NCBI GenBank assembly: GCA_021234155.1
Contig: JAJEKV010000332.1
Location: 60,001 to 124,000 of the forward strand
Origin: Isoetes taiwanensis
Lineage: Eukaryota > Streptophyta > Lycopodiopsida > Isoetales > Isoetaceae
Length of the DNA stretch: 64,000 nt
Direction of reading: 5' to 3'
Part shown: positions 24,170-34,693 of the stretch, in pieces
Layout of the letters: every line of letters starts with the position of its first letter
How positions within the stretch are numbered: position 1 is the first letter of the stretch
Position numbers and translations under genes: made by a program
The notes under the pieces: generated by a model
What the model saw: only the letters and a program-made list of their open reading frames with translations
The model's database searches: none
What the model was told of the DNA's origin: nothing

Positions 24170-25780
24170 GCAGCCCGCATCTGACGAGATCATACCGCAC
24201 AAACAGCAGTGGAAAGCATTGGGTTGTCCTCTCGGCGTCCTAAAAACGGGGGCTCCCTGGGATAAGTGGAAGACCTTTGAGTCACTCTGCCAGATATGTT
24301 CTTTGGAAGGCAGGGAAGATGATGAGGGGGGGAGGATGAAGAGGAAAAGAAGAAGAGAACACCAAGAAAGGCGGGGAGTCTCTCTCGGACCAATATGACC
24401 TCATTCTTAGTGACCGAGGCGGTCTGGGAGAAATGGTGAGATATGGGCTCAATGGACAAGAGGCAAGGCTGAAGGACGGCAATGGAGAATTTCCATGCGG
24501 GCGGACCCAAAGTTGTTCGACGGGCAATTTATGAAAAGGATCTGAGGGGCGACCCAGACAAAGGAAAGCGCTTGATCTGAGGCGAGAATCACGGATGGAA
24601 CAATCTGCTAAGGAAAAGTAGAAGCTCAAAATGCACGGGGCGCTTAAAGGATTATGCCACGGTCCTAAAGAGGCGGCGTGCGTTGGAAGAAGGCATCATG
24701 GAGTTACGCAATGTTGCTTCCAATGAATACCATGGACTTTGATTATTACAAGGAAAAGGCTGCCCTTGATGAGGAAGACATGAAGGAATTGAACCGTCTA
24801 TGTCAACCCTACATCAACACCAAGCTAAAGCGTAACGTCAAAACCCTTCCCTTCCCTGAGCGTGCTATGGCAATTCGAAGAGGAAGCTTGGATTGGGGGG
24901 TGGTCCCATTTAAGGCCGATGATAGCTCCCCTCCATTTACGGTAACATTGGGACACAAAGGGATTTGGTGGTGCAGGCGGCTTTTGGGCCGTGGCACTAT
25001 TTGCCATCAATATGATCGAAGACCCCACCCTTTTTTATGACAAAGGCTGACATAGAAGCGGTGGTACAAGGCGTGTGCGGACATGACCGACTGGATACTT
25101 CGGTTTCCTTGTCTTTTTGCATAGGGCAATCGGACAATTCTTTGTCTCCCAATGGGCGGTGATATTAACTTCACCAACAAGATCTTGTACTCCATCTATG
25201 AACTTGAACATGAGTGTAGACTTGGCTTGCGAAGGCACAAGCTTTGCCAATATAGTTTTGGTTTTGGTTTCAAGATCGTTTGTAGACTGGACAAGTGGTG
25301 GTCTAGCGAACATCATTATCTCGGCAGGTTCATGATTTCTCAAAAGCGGATGGAACCACGGAAGGCGGCAGATTTATGGAGGATGTGCCATCGATGGACA
25401 AAGTCAGCAATGATGGTGCGCGGGTCCTATACATAGAATTCCTATCCGGCCAAGAGTTATCAAGTACTTCATAACCGGCTTGGTGGGAAGATCAAATTGT
25501 ATCGCGAGTGGTACATGAATGGCCTGTTCTCTCGGGGGCTATGCTTTATGGAATGAAACCTATATCCGTGGTTGGAAATAAGGACATGGTTGAAACCATT
25601 GAGTCATACACGGATGCGCTTCATGAGCATTTCAAAGGGAGGAAGACAAATGGAAGCGATGGGGCGATGATGGCGAAGACAAACACGAGGCGAAGGAGAG
25701 AAACATGGCGGAGAAGAGAATGTCGAAGGTTTAGACCCGAATCTTTGCTGCGGAACAAATTCTTGAGAATCTGAGATTGA
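24170..25780 (+). CDS. Unrecognised coding region, frameshifted
   Basis: Protein-like sequence runs on the plus strand in three frames. It starts with a Lys/Glu/Arg-rich segment (about 24310-24390). RRRALEEGIMELRN comes at about 24675, and YYKEKAALDEEDMKELNRL with RAMAIRRGSLDWGVVPFKAD at about 24740-24920. ILYSIYELEHECRLGLRR follows at about 25180-25240, then SYQVLHNRLGGKIKLYREW at about 25455-25515. The region ends at GATTGAG followed by GTGAGT at about 25780, a strong splice donor. I cannot assign a family. Stops at about 25037 and 25434 force frame changes, so the copy is decayed or has assembly indels. Confidence 0.45.
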
Positions 25781-25805
25781 GGTGAGTTTACTTTGCTCTC
25801 CCGGT

Positions 25806-25831
25806 GTTTCTCGACTCGCGAGTCGAGAAAC
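25806..25831 (+). repeat. Perfect 26-bp palindrome, GTTTC/GAAAC variant
   Basis: The core CTCGACTCGCGAGTCGAG is flanked by GTTT on the left and AAAC on the right, which makes a third, again symmetric, arm variant. It lies 25 bp downstream of the GTGAGT splice donor at 25780 and upstream of the phosphatase domain, so it is probably intronic. Confidence 0.9.
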
Positions 25832-25879
25832 CTTTCGGGACTTTAACTTTTTTCCATTCGAAAGCTCCTTTTCTATCGA

Positions 25880-26730
25880 CATCTCTCATCATTTTCGGGG
25901 AGATCGAAGTCAACGACTCGGATCATTGACAATATCTAGTGGCGGTTCACGTCGCGAGGAGGACACTGCACTCCCCAAAGACAATCAAGAGCAAGACACT
26001 GCGGGCAGCCAGAAAGGAGCTGACAAAATAATGATCCCGCATATGGATCCCGATGAACCGGAAATATGGTTGAGCCAAACTCCAAGCGGGATCGGCTGGT
26101 CCAACCAAGCTTGTAATATTTGGCGTCAATGGGTATTAGCTGCGGTATACCACGATAAAGGCGTCCACGAGCTTAACACCTCGCGGATCCGGCAGCGGAG
26201 CATAAAATCGTGTATCAGAGGCCTAGAGCAAAGGAAATTGTTGAATGGTGCTTGGGCGAGGGGATTGAAGTGGCCATATGGTCTTGTATGGCAAAGAAAA
26301 ATATTGTCAATGTTCTTGGTGTTCTCGGCCTTCCAGTTTTGAAGTTCAAGTTTGTTTGGGGAAGCGAAAAGGTCGAGCATGTGTCGGACCTCGATCCAGC
26401 CATCACAAAGGGAAGCATATTATGGTGAAAAGGCTGGGCGGGGTTTATGAACAATTCGGACTTTGGCAAAATACAACCGCTGATCATAGGCGACTCCGCC
26501 TACAAGTGCTATCATAACTTCATAAAATACAATCATTGCTAAGACTTATCGACCCGAGAAAAGAGTATGAGGCGGATAGGTGGTTGTCTTTCGGACTTTG
26601 TGTCTGTCTTGGCGGAATCCCTCTTTGCCATTCTTTAGGAATTAGGAACTATCAGAGCCTCAAGGAACCCGATCGAGCAGCGATTATGAAAGCTATGGGC
26701 GACAAATATTTTGGTGATCAAGAAGAGTGA
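25880..26730 (+). pseudogene. FCP1/NIF-like HAD phosphatase domain protein, catalytic Asp replaced, frameshifted
   Basis: The family removes phosphate from proteins such as the RNA polymerase II tail, using a DxDx(T/V) Asp nucleophile. Here a polar linker (25900-26090) leads to KLVIFGVNG (26107-26133), the position of the family's LxLDLNG/DLDG motif, with the nucleophile Asp read as Gly. Next is EGIEVAIWSCMAKKNIVNVL (about 26255-26315), matching the IWSS..KKN block of plant members. KFVWGSEKVEHV follows (about 26345-26385), then PLIIGDSAYK (26478-26506) in place of LLDDSPYK. The conserved tail includes a GG.L-like block and DRAAIMKAMGDKYF, ending at TGA 26728-26730. Three frame changes occur. 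It is the best-recognised cargo gene of the transposon. If the substitutions are real, it is a pseudo-enzyme. Confidence 0.7.
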
Positions 26731-26819
26731 CCTCTGCTTTGGATAGTCAAATTGTGTGAATATTGTAAAAAGCGTGAAGAAATGTATTATGTTTTGTAAT
26801 GAATATACATGTATATTGA

Positions 26820-27130
26820 GTTTTGGCTTTTTCGATTTCGCGGAGTCGAGAAAGGCATCTTATCTGTTGATGAAACCATTTGTATGTTTGTTTGTGTATT
26901 TGGATGCAGCCATAATCTATTATGATAATGGTTGTACATTGGGTTTTCTGGGCCTTTTCGACTTCATGCGAGTCAAGAAAGGTTGCTTGCTGTCTTGTTA
27001 GCGCAACCATTTGTATGCTTCCATGTGTGATTGGATGCAACCATATTCAATGGGAATGGTTGTACTTTGACTTTTCGGGCCTTTTTCGACTTGAGTCGAG
27101 AAAGACACTACTTCGCGTGATTGAATGCGG
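26820..27130 (+). repeat. Array D: three ~120-bp tandem units each with one palindrome
   Basis: Three diverged units begin at about 26815, 26935 and 27058. Each has a CTTTTTCGA(C/T)TT...GAGTCGAGAAAG palindrome near its start, then a segment with ACCATTTGTATG and GGATGCA(G/A)CCAT words. The array lies 3' of the phosphatase stop codon. Confidence 0.75.
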
Positions 27131-27186
27131 TTATATGGAATGAATGTTCTCTATTGTAATTTGATTTCACCATTCTTTTCTTCGTT

Positions 27187-27780
27187 TTGACTAATGGCAC
27201 CGTAATTGTTAATCATAGACTCTCCTTGCTCCGGTGGTTCAGCGCGAGATCCGACACCGGCCAAAGATCCGTTCGGGCATCAGGAGCTCGGACCGCTTTC
27301 GGGCAAGGCGGAAGAGATACCATTGCAGCGCAGATCCGGCTCACGCTACACTCTTGCCCGGCCTTTGGGATAAGGTTGCTCGTGAATCTGAGGCGCCATG
27401 CACACCCTCGGGATAAAGAAGGCGAAGAAATTTCATGAAGTCCAGGAAGCTCAAAGCATCTTGCAAGCATTGCATAACATCCGCGGGGGTTGGGGATGGA
27501 GCATATTCGATGAAAAGCTGCGGGGAGGAGAGTGGAGAAGTCGAGGGTGGGGGTCGGGTGCCGGTGGCTCCGTGGAGAGGCACCTCCACGTCTTGGGTTG
27601 CCCCAAGGCTTACGGTCGGCGTGAAGAAGCGCCGCAAGTTAATCCCCTAAGGTGGACCACCTACCCACGATGATGTAGCTGTAGTGACAGCAAGACCGCC
27701 ATGGTCTCTGCGTCCGATGTAAAATACATTGTACCTATTCAATTTATTAATAAAAATTCTTTTTCAACTAGAGCTTTGGT
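27187..27780 (+). other. Unrecognised coding-like end of cargo region and poly(A) signal
   Basis: Overlapping short frames on the plus strand include a 71-codon frame (27435-27650) ending VGVKKRRKLIP, with Gly/Glu-rich and basic segments. I recognise no domain. AATAAA at 27749-27754 could end the plus-strand transcripts. The last 215 bp before the right TIR hold a palindrome half-site (27825) and no frame. Confidence 0.35.
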
Positions 27781-27970
27781 TTCAATCTTTAATGAATTTC
27801 CTTTGTTTTAGTCGCATTGTTCTTGTTCTCGACTCGCTATCCAGGGAAAACTGGAAGAGAGCTTGGATGCACAATAACAGACAAAAATCGAATTAAGGAT
27901 AGTTTTGGTCGGGGTGCTCCTTTTAGGTGTAAATTAGCGAGGGGTTAGAAAAAAAGTGGGAATGGAATGA

Positions 27971-27995
27971 GTCCCACTTTAATTAAATACGACTT
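27971..27995 (-). repeat. Right terminal inverted repeat of the large transposon
   Basis: This is the exact reverse complement of 15526-15550. It is followed by ACTA at 27996-27999, which matches the four bases left of the other terminus. Confidence 0.92.
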
Positions 27996-27999
27996 ACTA

Positions 28000-29165
28000 T
28001 CTTCTTTCGCAGTTTGGATGGGCATCATTTTCATTCAGATGTTCGTTCCGTCGAGCTGCCCTTCTTAATTACACAAAACTCCTCTAATGCCTTCATAGTA
28101 GTATCATATCAGCATTCGTCCTCATTGATAGGTCAAGCACAAAAAGCTCACCAACTGCAACTTCCTGAGACTTAGTTTAAATGTTGTTTTCCCCGATGTT
28201 GCCATTTGTCCTTTTCAAAGGTCCAGATATCTCTTTCCGAAAGTATCTATAAATATGTTCTTGTGAACTGAGCAAACCCTATTTCCTTGTATGCCCTTTC
28301 TGTTTTCGTTCTGCCATCATTTCAAGCCCATTTCTACTTGTCATGGCCACCTCCACTCGCTTTGCTACTTTGCATGCCACCACGTCAATAGATGCTGCCA
28401 CCTTCACCACGGTAAAGTTTTTCCCTACTACTCCTGCACCTCTGCAACGGATGAATTGAGATGTTGCAGCGCGGGTTGGTCTTGGCCTGTTTTTGGATCA
28501 AGAACTCTCAACTTCAAATCCGGTGAAACTCCGTCCGTTTGTGGCATAGTTGATTAGCATCGACACTGGCTACTAAGACCTTCGTGAATGGCACAAGGAT
28601 TACCCTCAATCAGGCACTTCTATCTCAGGTATTTCATTTGTCTAGAGGAAACACCCCTATGGGATGGTCAGATTTCAAGATTATGATGTCACTGCTTGTA
28701 CAGAAGTTCCTTATTATGCCACTTCCACTAAATTGACAAATTTAACTAATCCTTATGAACTTTTTGTCAAGTTCTTATGACGAAAGTTCTTTAGCCATTT
28801 CATCAAAAATACCCATATCAACAGATATTTCATGGCTGTCCTCTCAGTCTATTATGGTTGCCCTCTCAGTCTATTCCATTGATTGGCCTCAGCTCGTGGT
28901 TCAACACATCCTTGAAGAACTTGATCGCCTTAGGAAAATACCAGGCTTCAATACTGATTTGACAATGGTGCTCATTTCCAGGCCATTATTGTATATTGCC
29001 TCCCTACTCCCAGCGCAGTCTCCACGTATCAGACGCCCACCTCCTCCCATGCCTTCTAGTCGTGCCCCTTCCAAAATCACAGCTATCCGGGAACTTATAG
29101 AAGAATCGTCACAACCCAATCAGCTAGAAACACACTCACCCCGCGTTTTGGTCCACTGTTGAAAA
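28000..29165 (+). other. Unrecognised, possibly a decayed gene
   Basis: From ATG at 28343 a frame reads MATSTRFATLHATT and continues across stops with protein-like pieces such as EWHKDYPQSGTSISG (about 28590). A 135-codon open frame (28755-29162) includes HILEELDRLRKI and a Pro-rich segment. I recognise no family; a retrotransposon gag is possible. A short direct duplication with the word CCTCTCAGTCTATT occurs at about 28840-28875. Confidence 0.3.
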
Positions 29166-29650
29166 GTATAGTTTTCTTAGGTCCACATGTTCTTTATTCA
29201 GAGATTTCAAAAAAACCTACATGTAGATCTGTGGAGGTGTGGTTTTACTAACTAACGGTATTGTTTTTAAGTGGATAAGGAGCGTCCATTTGTTATTTTT
29301 TAAGGATTTGTGGTTTTGTTTTTAGGGCGTGTGGTTTTTAAGGAGGTATTTTTTTGTTAAAAAGCGTGGTTTTTCTTTTGAGGGAGTGGTGTTTTTAAGG
29401 AGGTGTAGTTTTTGGAGGTGTGGTTTATAAGTAAGTGTAGTTTTTTTTAAGAGGCTGTGGTCTTTTTTTTTTAGGACGTGTGATTTTTTAAGGAGGTATG
29501 TTTTTTGTTAAAGGAGCTGTGGTTTTTTCTTTTGAGGTGGTGATGTTTCTAAGGAGGTGTAGTATTTGGAGGTGCGGTTTATAAGTAAGTGTAGTTTTTA
29601 AGGAGGTTTTTTCTAAAGGATGTATGGTTCCCTAAAGGGGTGTGGTATTT
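29165..29650 (+). repeat. G/T-rich tandem duplication
   Basis: One strand is almost entirely G, T and A, built from words such as GTGGTTTTT and AAGGAGGT. A unit of about 145-150 bp at about 29310-29455 is repeated with moderate divergence at about 29456-29605; both end in GGTTTATAAGTAAGTGTAG. Non-coding. Confidence 0.75.
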
Positions 29651-29909
29651 TAAGGTTCTTTATAGCCAATTTTGTAGCATCATTATACAATCATTGCACT
29701 GCTTCCATTCATATGACACCCCATAAAGTATTCATATATGTTGTCATTACATGCCATGTGTAAAAATGCAATATCTCATCTATTGTCCCTCTACAAATGC
29801 TTATAGAAAACTAGAATGCAAAGGCATTATGAAGATCCCAAAATTGAATTGAACTGAATTTAATTTTAACATCCATGGGGACCAACAAGTCTATCAGATC
29901 CAGTGAGTG

Positions 29910-30220
<311 letters not shown>

Positions 30221-30417
30221 CTTTTTTATGCCTCGAATCTCTCCATCTCCTTAGTTCCAAATCAAGCCAAATTTCTTTCCACATGTTCCTACAAGTTCCC
30301 TGATAGTCATTTCAAATATCAGTCATAAATGTTAAAAAACACTCAAGATATCATCATTTGAGCGTACATATCTTTTTCTGCCATAGGGATGTGCAATGGA
30401 CAAATTTTCTGTCCACT

Positions 30418-31605
30418 TGGCTCAAACATGCCACCTAGGCTCAAACATGCCAAGGTGGCTCAAACATACACAAGGTGGCTCAAACATGCCACCAAGGTGG
30501 CTCCAACATGCCAAGGTGGCTGCAACATGCCACGCGGGCTCTAACATGCCATGCAGGCTCCAATATGCCAACGTGGCGCAAACATGCCACATGGGCTCCA
30601 CCATGCCACCTAGGCTCCAACATGCCAAGGTGGCTCACAACATGCCATCTAGGCTTAAATATGCCAAGTAGGCCCAAACATGCCACCTAGGCTCCAACAT
30701 GCCAAGGTGGCTCTAACATGCCACCTAGGCTCAAACATGCCAAGGTGGCTCAAACATGCCACGTGGACTCCAACATGCCACCTAGGCTCCAACATGACAA
30801 GGTGTCTCAAACATGCCACCTAGGCTCCAACATGACAAGGTGGCTCAAACATGCCACATGGGCTTCAACATGCCACCTAGGCTCCAACATGCCAAGGTGG
30901 CTCAAACATGCCACGTGGGCTCCAACATGCCACGTTGGCTCCAACATGCCACGTGGGCTCCAACATGCCACGTGGGCTCCAACATGCCACCTAGGCTCAA
31001 ACGTGCCAAGGTGGCTCCAACATGCCACCTAGGCTCCAACATGACAAAATGGCTCAAACATGCCACCTAGGCTCCAACATGCTCAAACATGCCAAGCGGG
31101 CGCCAACATGCCACCTATGCTCCAACTTGCCAAGGTGGCTCAAATATGCCACGTGGGCTCCAACATGCCACCTAGGCTCCAACATTCCTAGGTGGCTCAA
31201 ACATGCCACCTAGGCTCAAACATGCCATGCAGGCTCACTTAGGCTCCAACATGCCAAGGTGGCTCCAACATGCCACCTAGGCTCAAACATGCCAAGGTGG
31301 CTCAAACATGCCACGTGGACTCCACCATGCCACCTAGGCTCCAACATGCCAAGGTGGCTCACAACATGCCACCTAGGCTTAAATATGCCAAGTTGGCTCA
31401 AACATGCCACCTAGGCTCCAACATGCCACCTAGGCTCAAACATGCCAAGGTGGGCTCAAACATGCCACGTGGGCTCCAACATGCCACCTAGGCTCAAACA
31501 TGCCAAGGTGGCTCCAACATGCCGCGCAGGCTCCAACATGCCATCTAGGCTCCAACATGCCAAGGTGGCTCAGGCATGCCACCTAGGCACCCCAAGTGGT
31601 GACAT
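30418..31605 (+). repeat. 20-bp minisatellite (CATGCCACCTAGGCTC / CATGCCAAGGTGGCTC)
   Basis: About 59 units of roughly 20 bp alternate irregularly between two types. One carries CCACCTAGG and the other CCAAGGTGG, which are near reverse complements, so adjacent units can pair. Three units make 60 bp, so several frames stay open on both strands; these are not genes. The same array recurs inverted at 34135-34693, direct at 34694-35015, and direct at 37880-38360. Confidence 0.95.
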
Positions 31606-32527
31606 GGCATGCCAAGTAAGCAAGGTCAAGTTTTGATTAGGCCAAAAATGAAAAGATGTCCATCTTTGGTCTTTTCATTGGGTGATGTTGGCAAATTTTA
31701 GGTGACATGGCTAGATGATGGTGACATGGATATGATGACCTTTGAAATTTTTGTAGAGGAGTTTGGCAAGGGATAGAATAGAGAGATCTTGAAGAACTTA
31801 AAGCGCTGACACCCTTCCCCAAATCGAACCAGGCCAGGACTTTGCGCAGCTTTCTCACCAGAGGGGAGAGGCCAGACCCCAGGAGATGGACCTCAGAAAG
31901 GTTGTTGAGGCAGCCTTTCCTATCAGCGCACCTCTGGGAGGGCCGAGAGCTCAATTTTCCTATCCGAGCTTTGAATCCATCATTCAAGTAACCTGCTTCG
32001 AGCAGGCTAAAAAAAATCCAAGATCCATCCGGGAGAACTTATCAAACCACGAAGCGTCCTGCGGGTTGACCGCGTAGAAAACCAAGTGTTTTGTCGTTCG
32101 GGCAGTGCAAAGGCTCTGGAATGGAGATTCGGCTGGCGAAATTACCCCAAGGACCAAGTTATATGGTCATTTTTGCAACGAAAGAAACACGAACCCCCTA
32201 CATAGCGGTATTAGCGACCACCTCTTAGGCCAATTGACTCTGAGCGTGTTGCACATGAGCTACTTTGGCTTCTTGGAGAAGGGTGGTCTTACGCCCTGAA
32301 ACTTGATCCCCAAGGTAAAGTCGACATTTTGAGTCCATTGGCAGGGTCGGTTCACATTTTTGGAGTGGGAGAGTTGTAAGGCCCAGGTGGCGGGGGCCTT
32401 TGGGGAGAGGACCTGGGGGTAACGGCTGCTTCAGGGAAGGTTTGAAGGGTCCGTCTTACGGCATCAACACCCTCCCTCTTCCCAGTGATGACATTGTGCA
32501 AGATCTGGTCGAATCGACTAGGATCAC

Positions 32528-33230
32528 GGCCTCCAAAATGTAAACCACGTGTGTTGCTAGGTTATTGAAAGGTTTGCATTATGGAGGTGAGGTTTTAATC
32601 GGTTGCACTTAGGACATTGTCGAAAGTGCTTGATTGAAAATGTGAAGCAATAGGCGGGGAATGAGATTTGGATTTATCTTCCTCCCGGTGTGGCAATTAG
32701 AAGTCAAAGAGCACCTTTTGCGATTAGCAAAATTGTTTTGGGATCATTCGGGATGGCCAATAGATCCAAACTCTGTTATTTGGTTGCCATGGCTCGCATG
32801 TGTGTTTAGCAAAAGGTGCACCTAGCTATCCAAAAAGCGACCGCGTTTTGGCCTCCCAAACGAAACCGCATAACAATAACCTAGAAACACAGGTTTACGC
32901 GCTTTGGATGCCAAACGTGGTCATTTTCTTGGATAGCTAGGTGCACCTTTGCTAAACACACATGGAGCCATGGCAATAAAATAACAAAGTTTGGATCTAT
33001 TGGCCATCCCGAATGATCCCAAAACAATTTTATATTGCAAAAGGTGCTCTTGACTTCTAATTGCCACACCGAGGAAGATAAATCCAAATCCCATTCCCCT
33101 CGGTCCTATTGCTTCACATTTTCAATCCGCAGACTTCTCGACCATGTCCCAAGTGCAACCGATTAAAACTCGACCTCCATAACGCAAACCTTTCAATAAC
33201 CTAGCAACATGTGGTTTACATTTCGAGGTC
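32528..33230. repeat. Three evenly spaced hairpins in foldback 1
   Basis: A 60-bp hairpin occurs at 32528-32588, 32850-32912 and 33171-33230, about 321 bp apart. Its stem is GGCCTCCAAAATGTAAACC pairing with GGTTTGCATTATGGAGG-type sequence, and its loop contains TTGCTAGGTTATTG or the complement. The middle copy is the centre of the large palindrome. Confidence 0.8.
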
Positions 33231-34134
33231 AGATCCTAGTCGATTCGGGAAGGTTCGGGTCCAAAGGTCCTTCCCCAAGGCCCTGGCCAGGACGCAACTC
33301 TCCCACTCCAAAACCGTGAACCGACTCGCCAATGGACTCAAAATGTCGAAACTTTACCGGGGACCAAGTTTCGTGGGCAGAAGACCACCCCTTCTCCAAG
33401 AAGCACCAAAGTAGCTCATGTCCAACACGCCCGTAGTCAATTGGCCTAGGAGGTGGTCTGGAATACCGCTATGTAGAGGGTTAAATGTTTCTTTTCGTTG
33501 CCAAACATGACCATGTAACTTGGTCCTCAGGGTAATTTCGCCATTCCGGATGACATGGCTAAGTCGAATCTCTATTCCAGCCTTTGTATCTTGCCCAAAC
33601 GACAAAAACTTGGTTTTCTACGTCACCCCGGGACGCTTCGTGGTTTGATAAGTTCTCCGAATCTTGGATTTTTTGAGCACGCTTTCGGGCGAGTTACTTG
33701 AATGATTGATTCAGCGGCCGGATAGGAAAATTGAGCTCCGGGGGAAGGGGAGGGGAGGAATTGGCATTTGCCCCCGTGAGGAGGCTTGATAAGAAAGGTC
33801 GCCTCGACAACCTTTCCGAGGTCCATCTCCTGGGTCGGCCTCTCCCCTCGGTGAGAAAGTAAGAAAGTCCCGGCCCGGTTGATTTGGGGAAGGGTGTTGG
33901 CGCTTTTAAGTTCTTCAAGATCCCTCTATTCTATCCCTTGCCAAACTCCTCTACAAAAATTTCAAAGGTTATCATATTTCTTGCATAAAGTCCTAGTCAT
34001 CATATCCATGTCACCATCATCTAGCCATGTCACCTAAAATTTGCCAACATCACCCAATGAAAAGACCAAAGATGGACATCTTTTCATTTTTGGCCTAGTC
34101 AAAACTTGACCTTGCTTACTTGGCATGCCATGTC

Positions 34135-34693
34135 ACCACTTGGGGTGCCTAGGTGGCATGCCTGAGCCACCTTGGCATGTTGGAGCCTAGATGGCATGTT
34201 GGAGCCTAGATGGCATGTTGGAGCCTGCATGGCATGTTTGAGCCTAGGTGGCATGTTGGAGCCCACGTGGCATGTTTGAGCCTACCTTGGCATGTTTGAG
34301 CCACCTGGCATGTTTGAGCCTAGGTGGCATGTTGGAGCCTAGGTGGCATGTTTGAGCCACCTTGGCATGTTTGAGCCTAGGTGGCATGTTGGAGCCACCT
34401 TGGCATGTTGGAGCCTAAGTGAGCCTGCATGGCATGTTTGAGCCTAGGTGGCATGTTTGAGCCACCTAGGAATGTTGGAGCCTAGGTGGCATGTTGGAGC
34501 CACATGGCATATTTGAGCCACCTTGGCAAGTTGGAGCATATAGGTGGCATGTTGAACGCTGGCGTGGCATGTTTGAGCACGTTGGAGCCTAGGTGGCATG
34601 TTTGAGCCATTTTGTCATGTTGGAGCCTAAGTGGCATGTTGGAGCCACCTTGGCACGTTTGAGCCCACGTGGCATGTTGGAGTCCACGTGGCA
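34135..34693 (-). repeat. Minisatellite, inverted copy
   Basis: The 20-bp family of 30418-31605 appears here on the opposite strand (units such as GGAGCCTAGGTGGCATGTT). It forms the outer end of the right arm of foldback 1. It turns over at about 34,693, where the direct array starts. Confidence 0.95.

Larger units (their letters stand above)
15526..27995. mobile_element. 12.47-kb DNA transposon with 25-bp TIRs and ACTA target duplication
   Basis: The first 25 bp, AAGTC followed by GTATTTAATTAAAGTGGGAC (15526-15550), recur as a perfect reverse complement at 27971-27995. The flanking four bases are ACTA on both sides (15522-15525 and 27996-27999). Subterminal GGGACT/GGGACTC words occur inside the left end (15564-15589), and GTGGGA with GAGTCCC at the right end. 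The interior holds a minus-strand gene with conserved acidic motifs at the left, plus-strand coding segments ending in an FCP1-like phosphatase, and arrays of a palindrome found nowhere else in the window. This defines a complete, large, multi-gene element. I do not recognise the superfamily; CACTA is excluded because the ends are not CACTA...TAGTG. All its frames carry shifts, so this copy is probably immobile. Confidence 0.88.
31067..34693. mobile_element. Foldback structure 1: kilobase palindrome centred near 32,880
   Basis: The sequence from the minisatellite through 32,880 is repeated in reverse complement from 32,880 to 34,693 with moderate divergence. For example, the arm segment after the left array (31605-31700) reappears inverted at about 34045-34135. 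The block around ATAGATCCAAACTCTGTTATTT at 32761 reappears inverted at about 32980-33002. Arms are about 1.8 kb and end in the minisatellite. Arms of tandem short repeats with almost no loop are the layout of foldback elements. Coding is not convincing, though broken frames appear in opposite orientation in the two arms. Confidence 0.75.

Noticed and set aside
25035-25343. 102-codon minus-strand frame as a gene
   Set aside because: It lies antisense to a plus-strand coding region with more protein-like composition and flanking splice signals.
30396-31636. Many overlapping frames (repeats of HAKVAQTCH or HLGMLEPRWHV type)
   Set aside because: The 20-bp minisatellite has a 60-bp supercycle that leaves several frames open on both strands. 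There are no starts, splice sites or domain to support a repeat protein.
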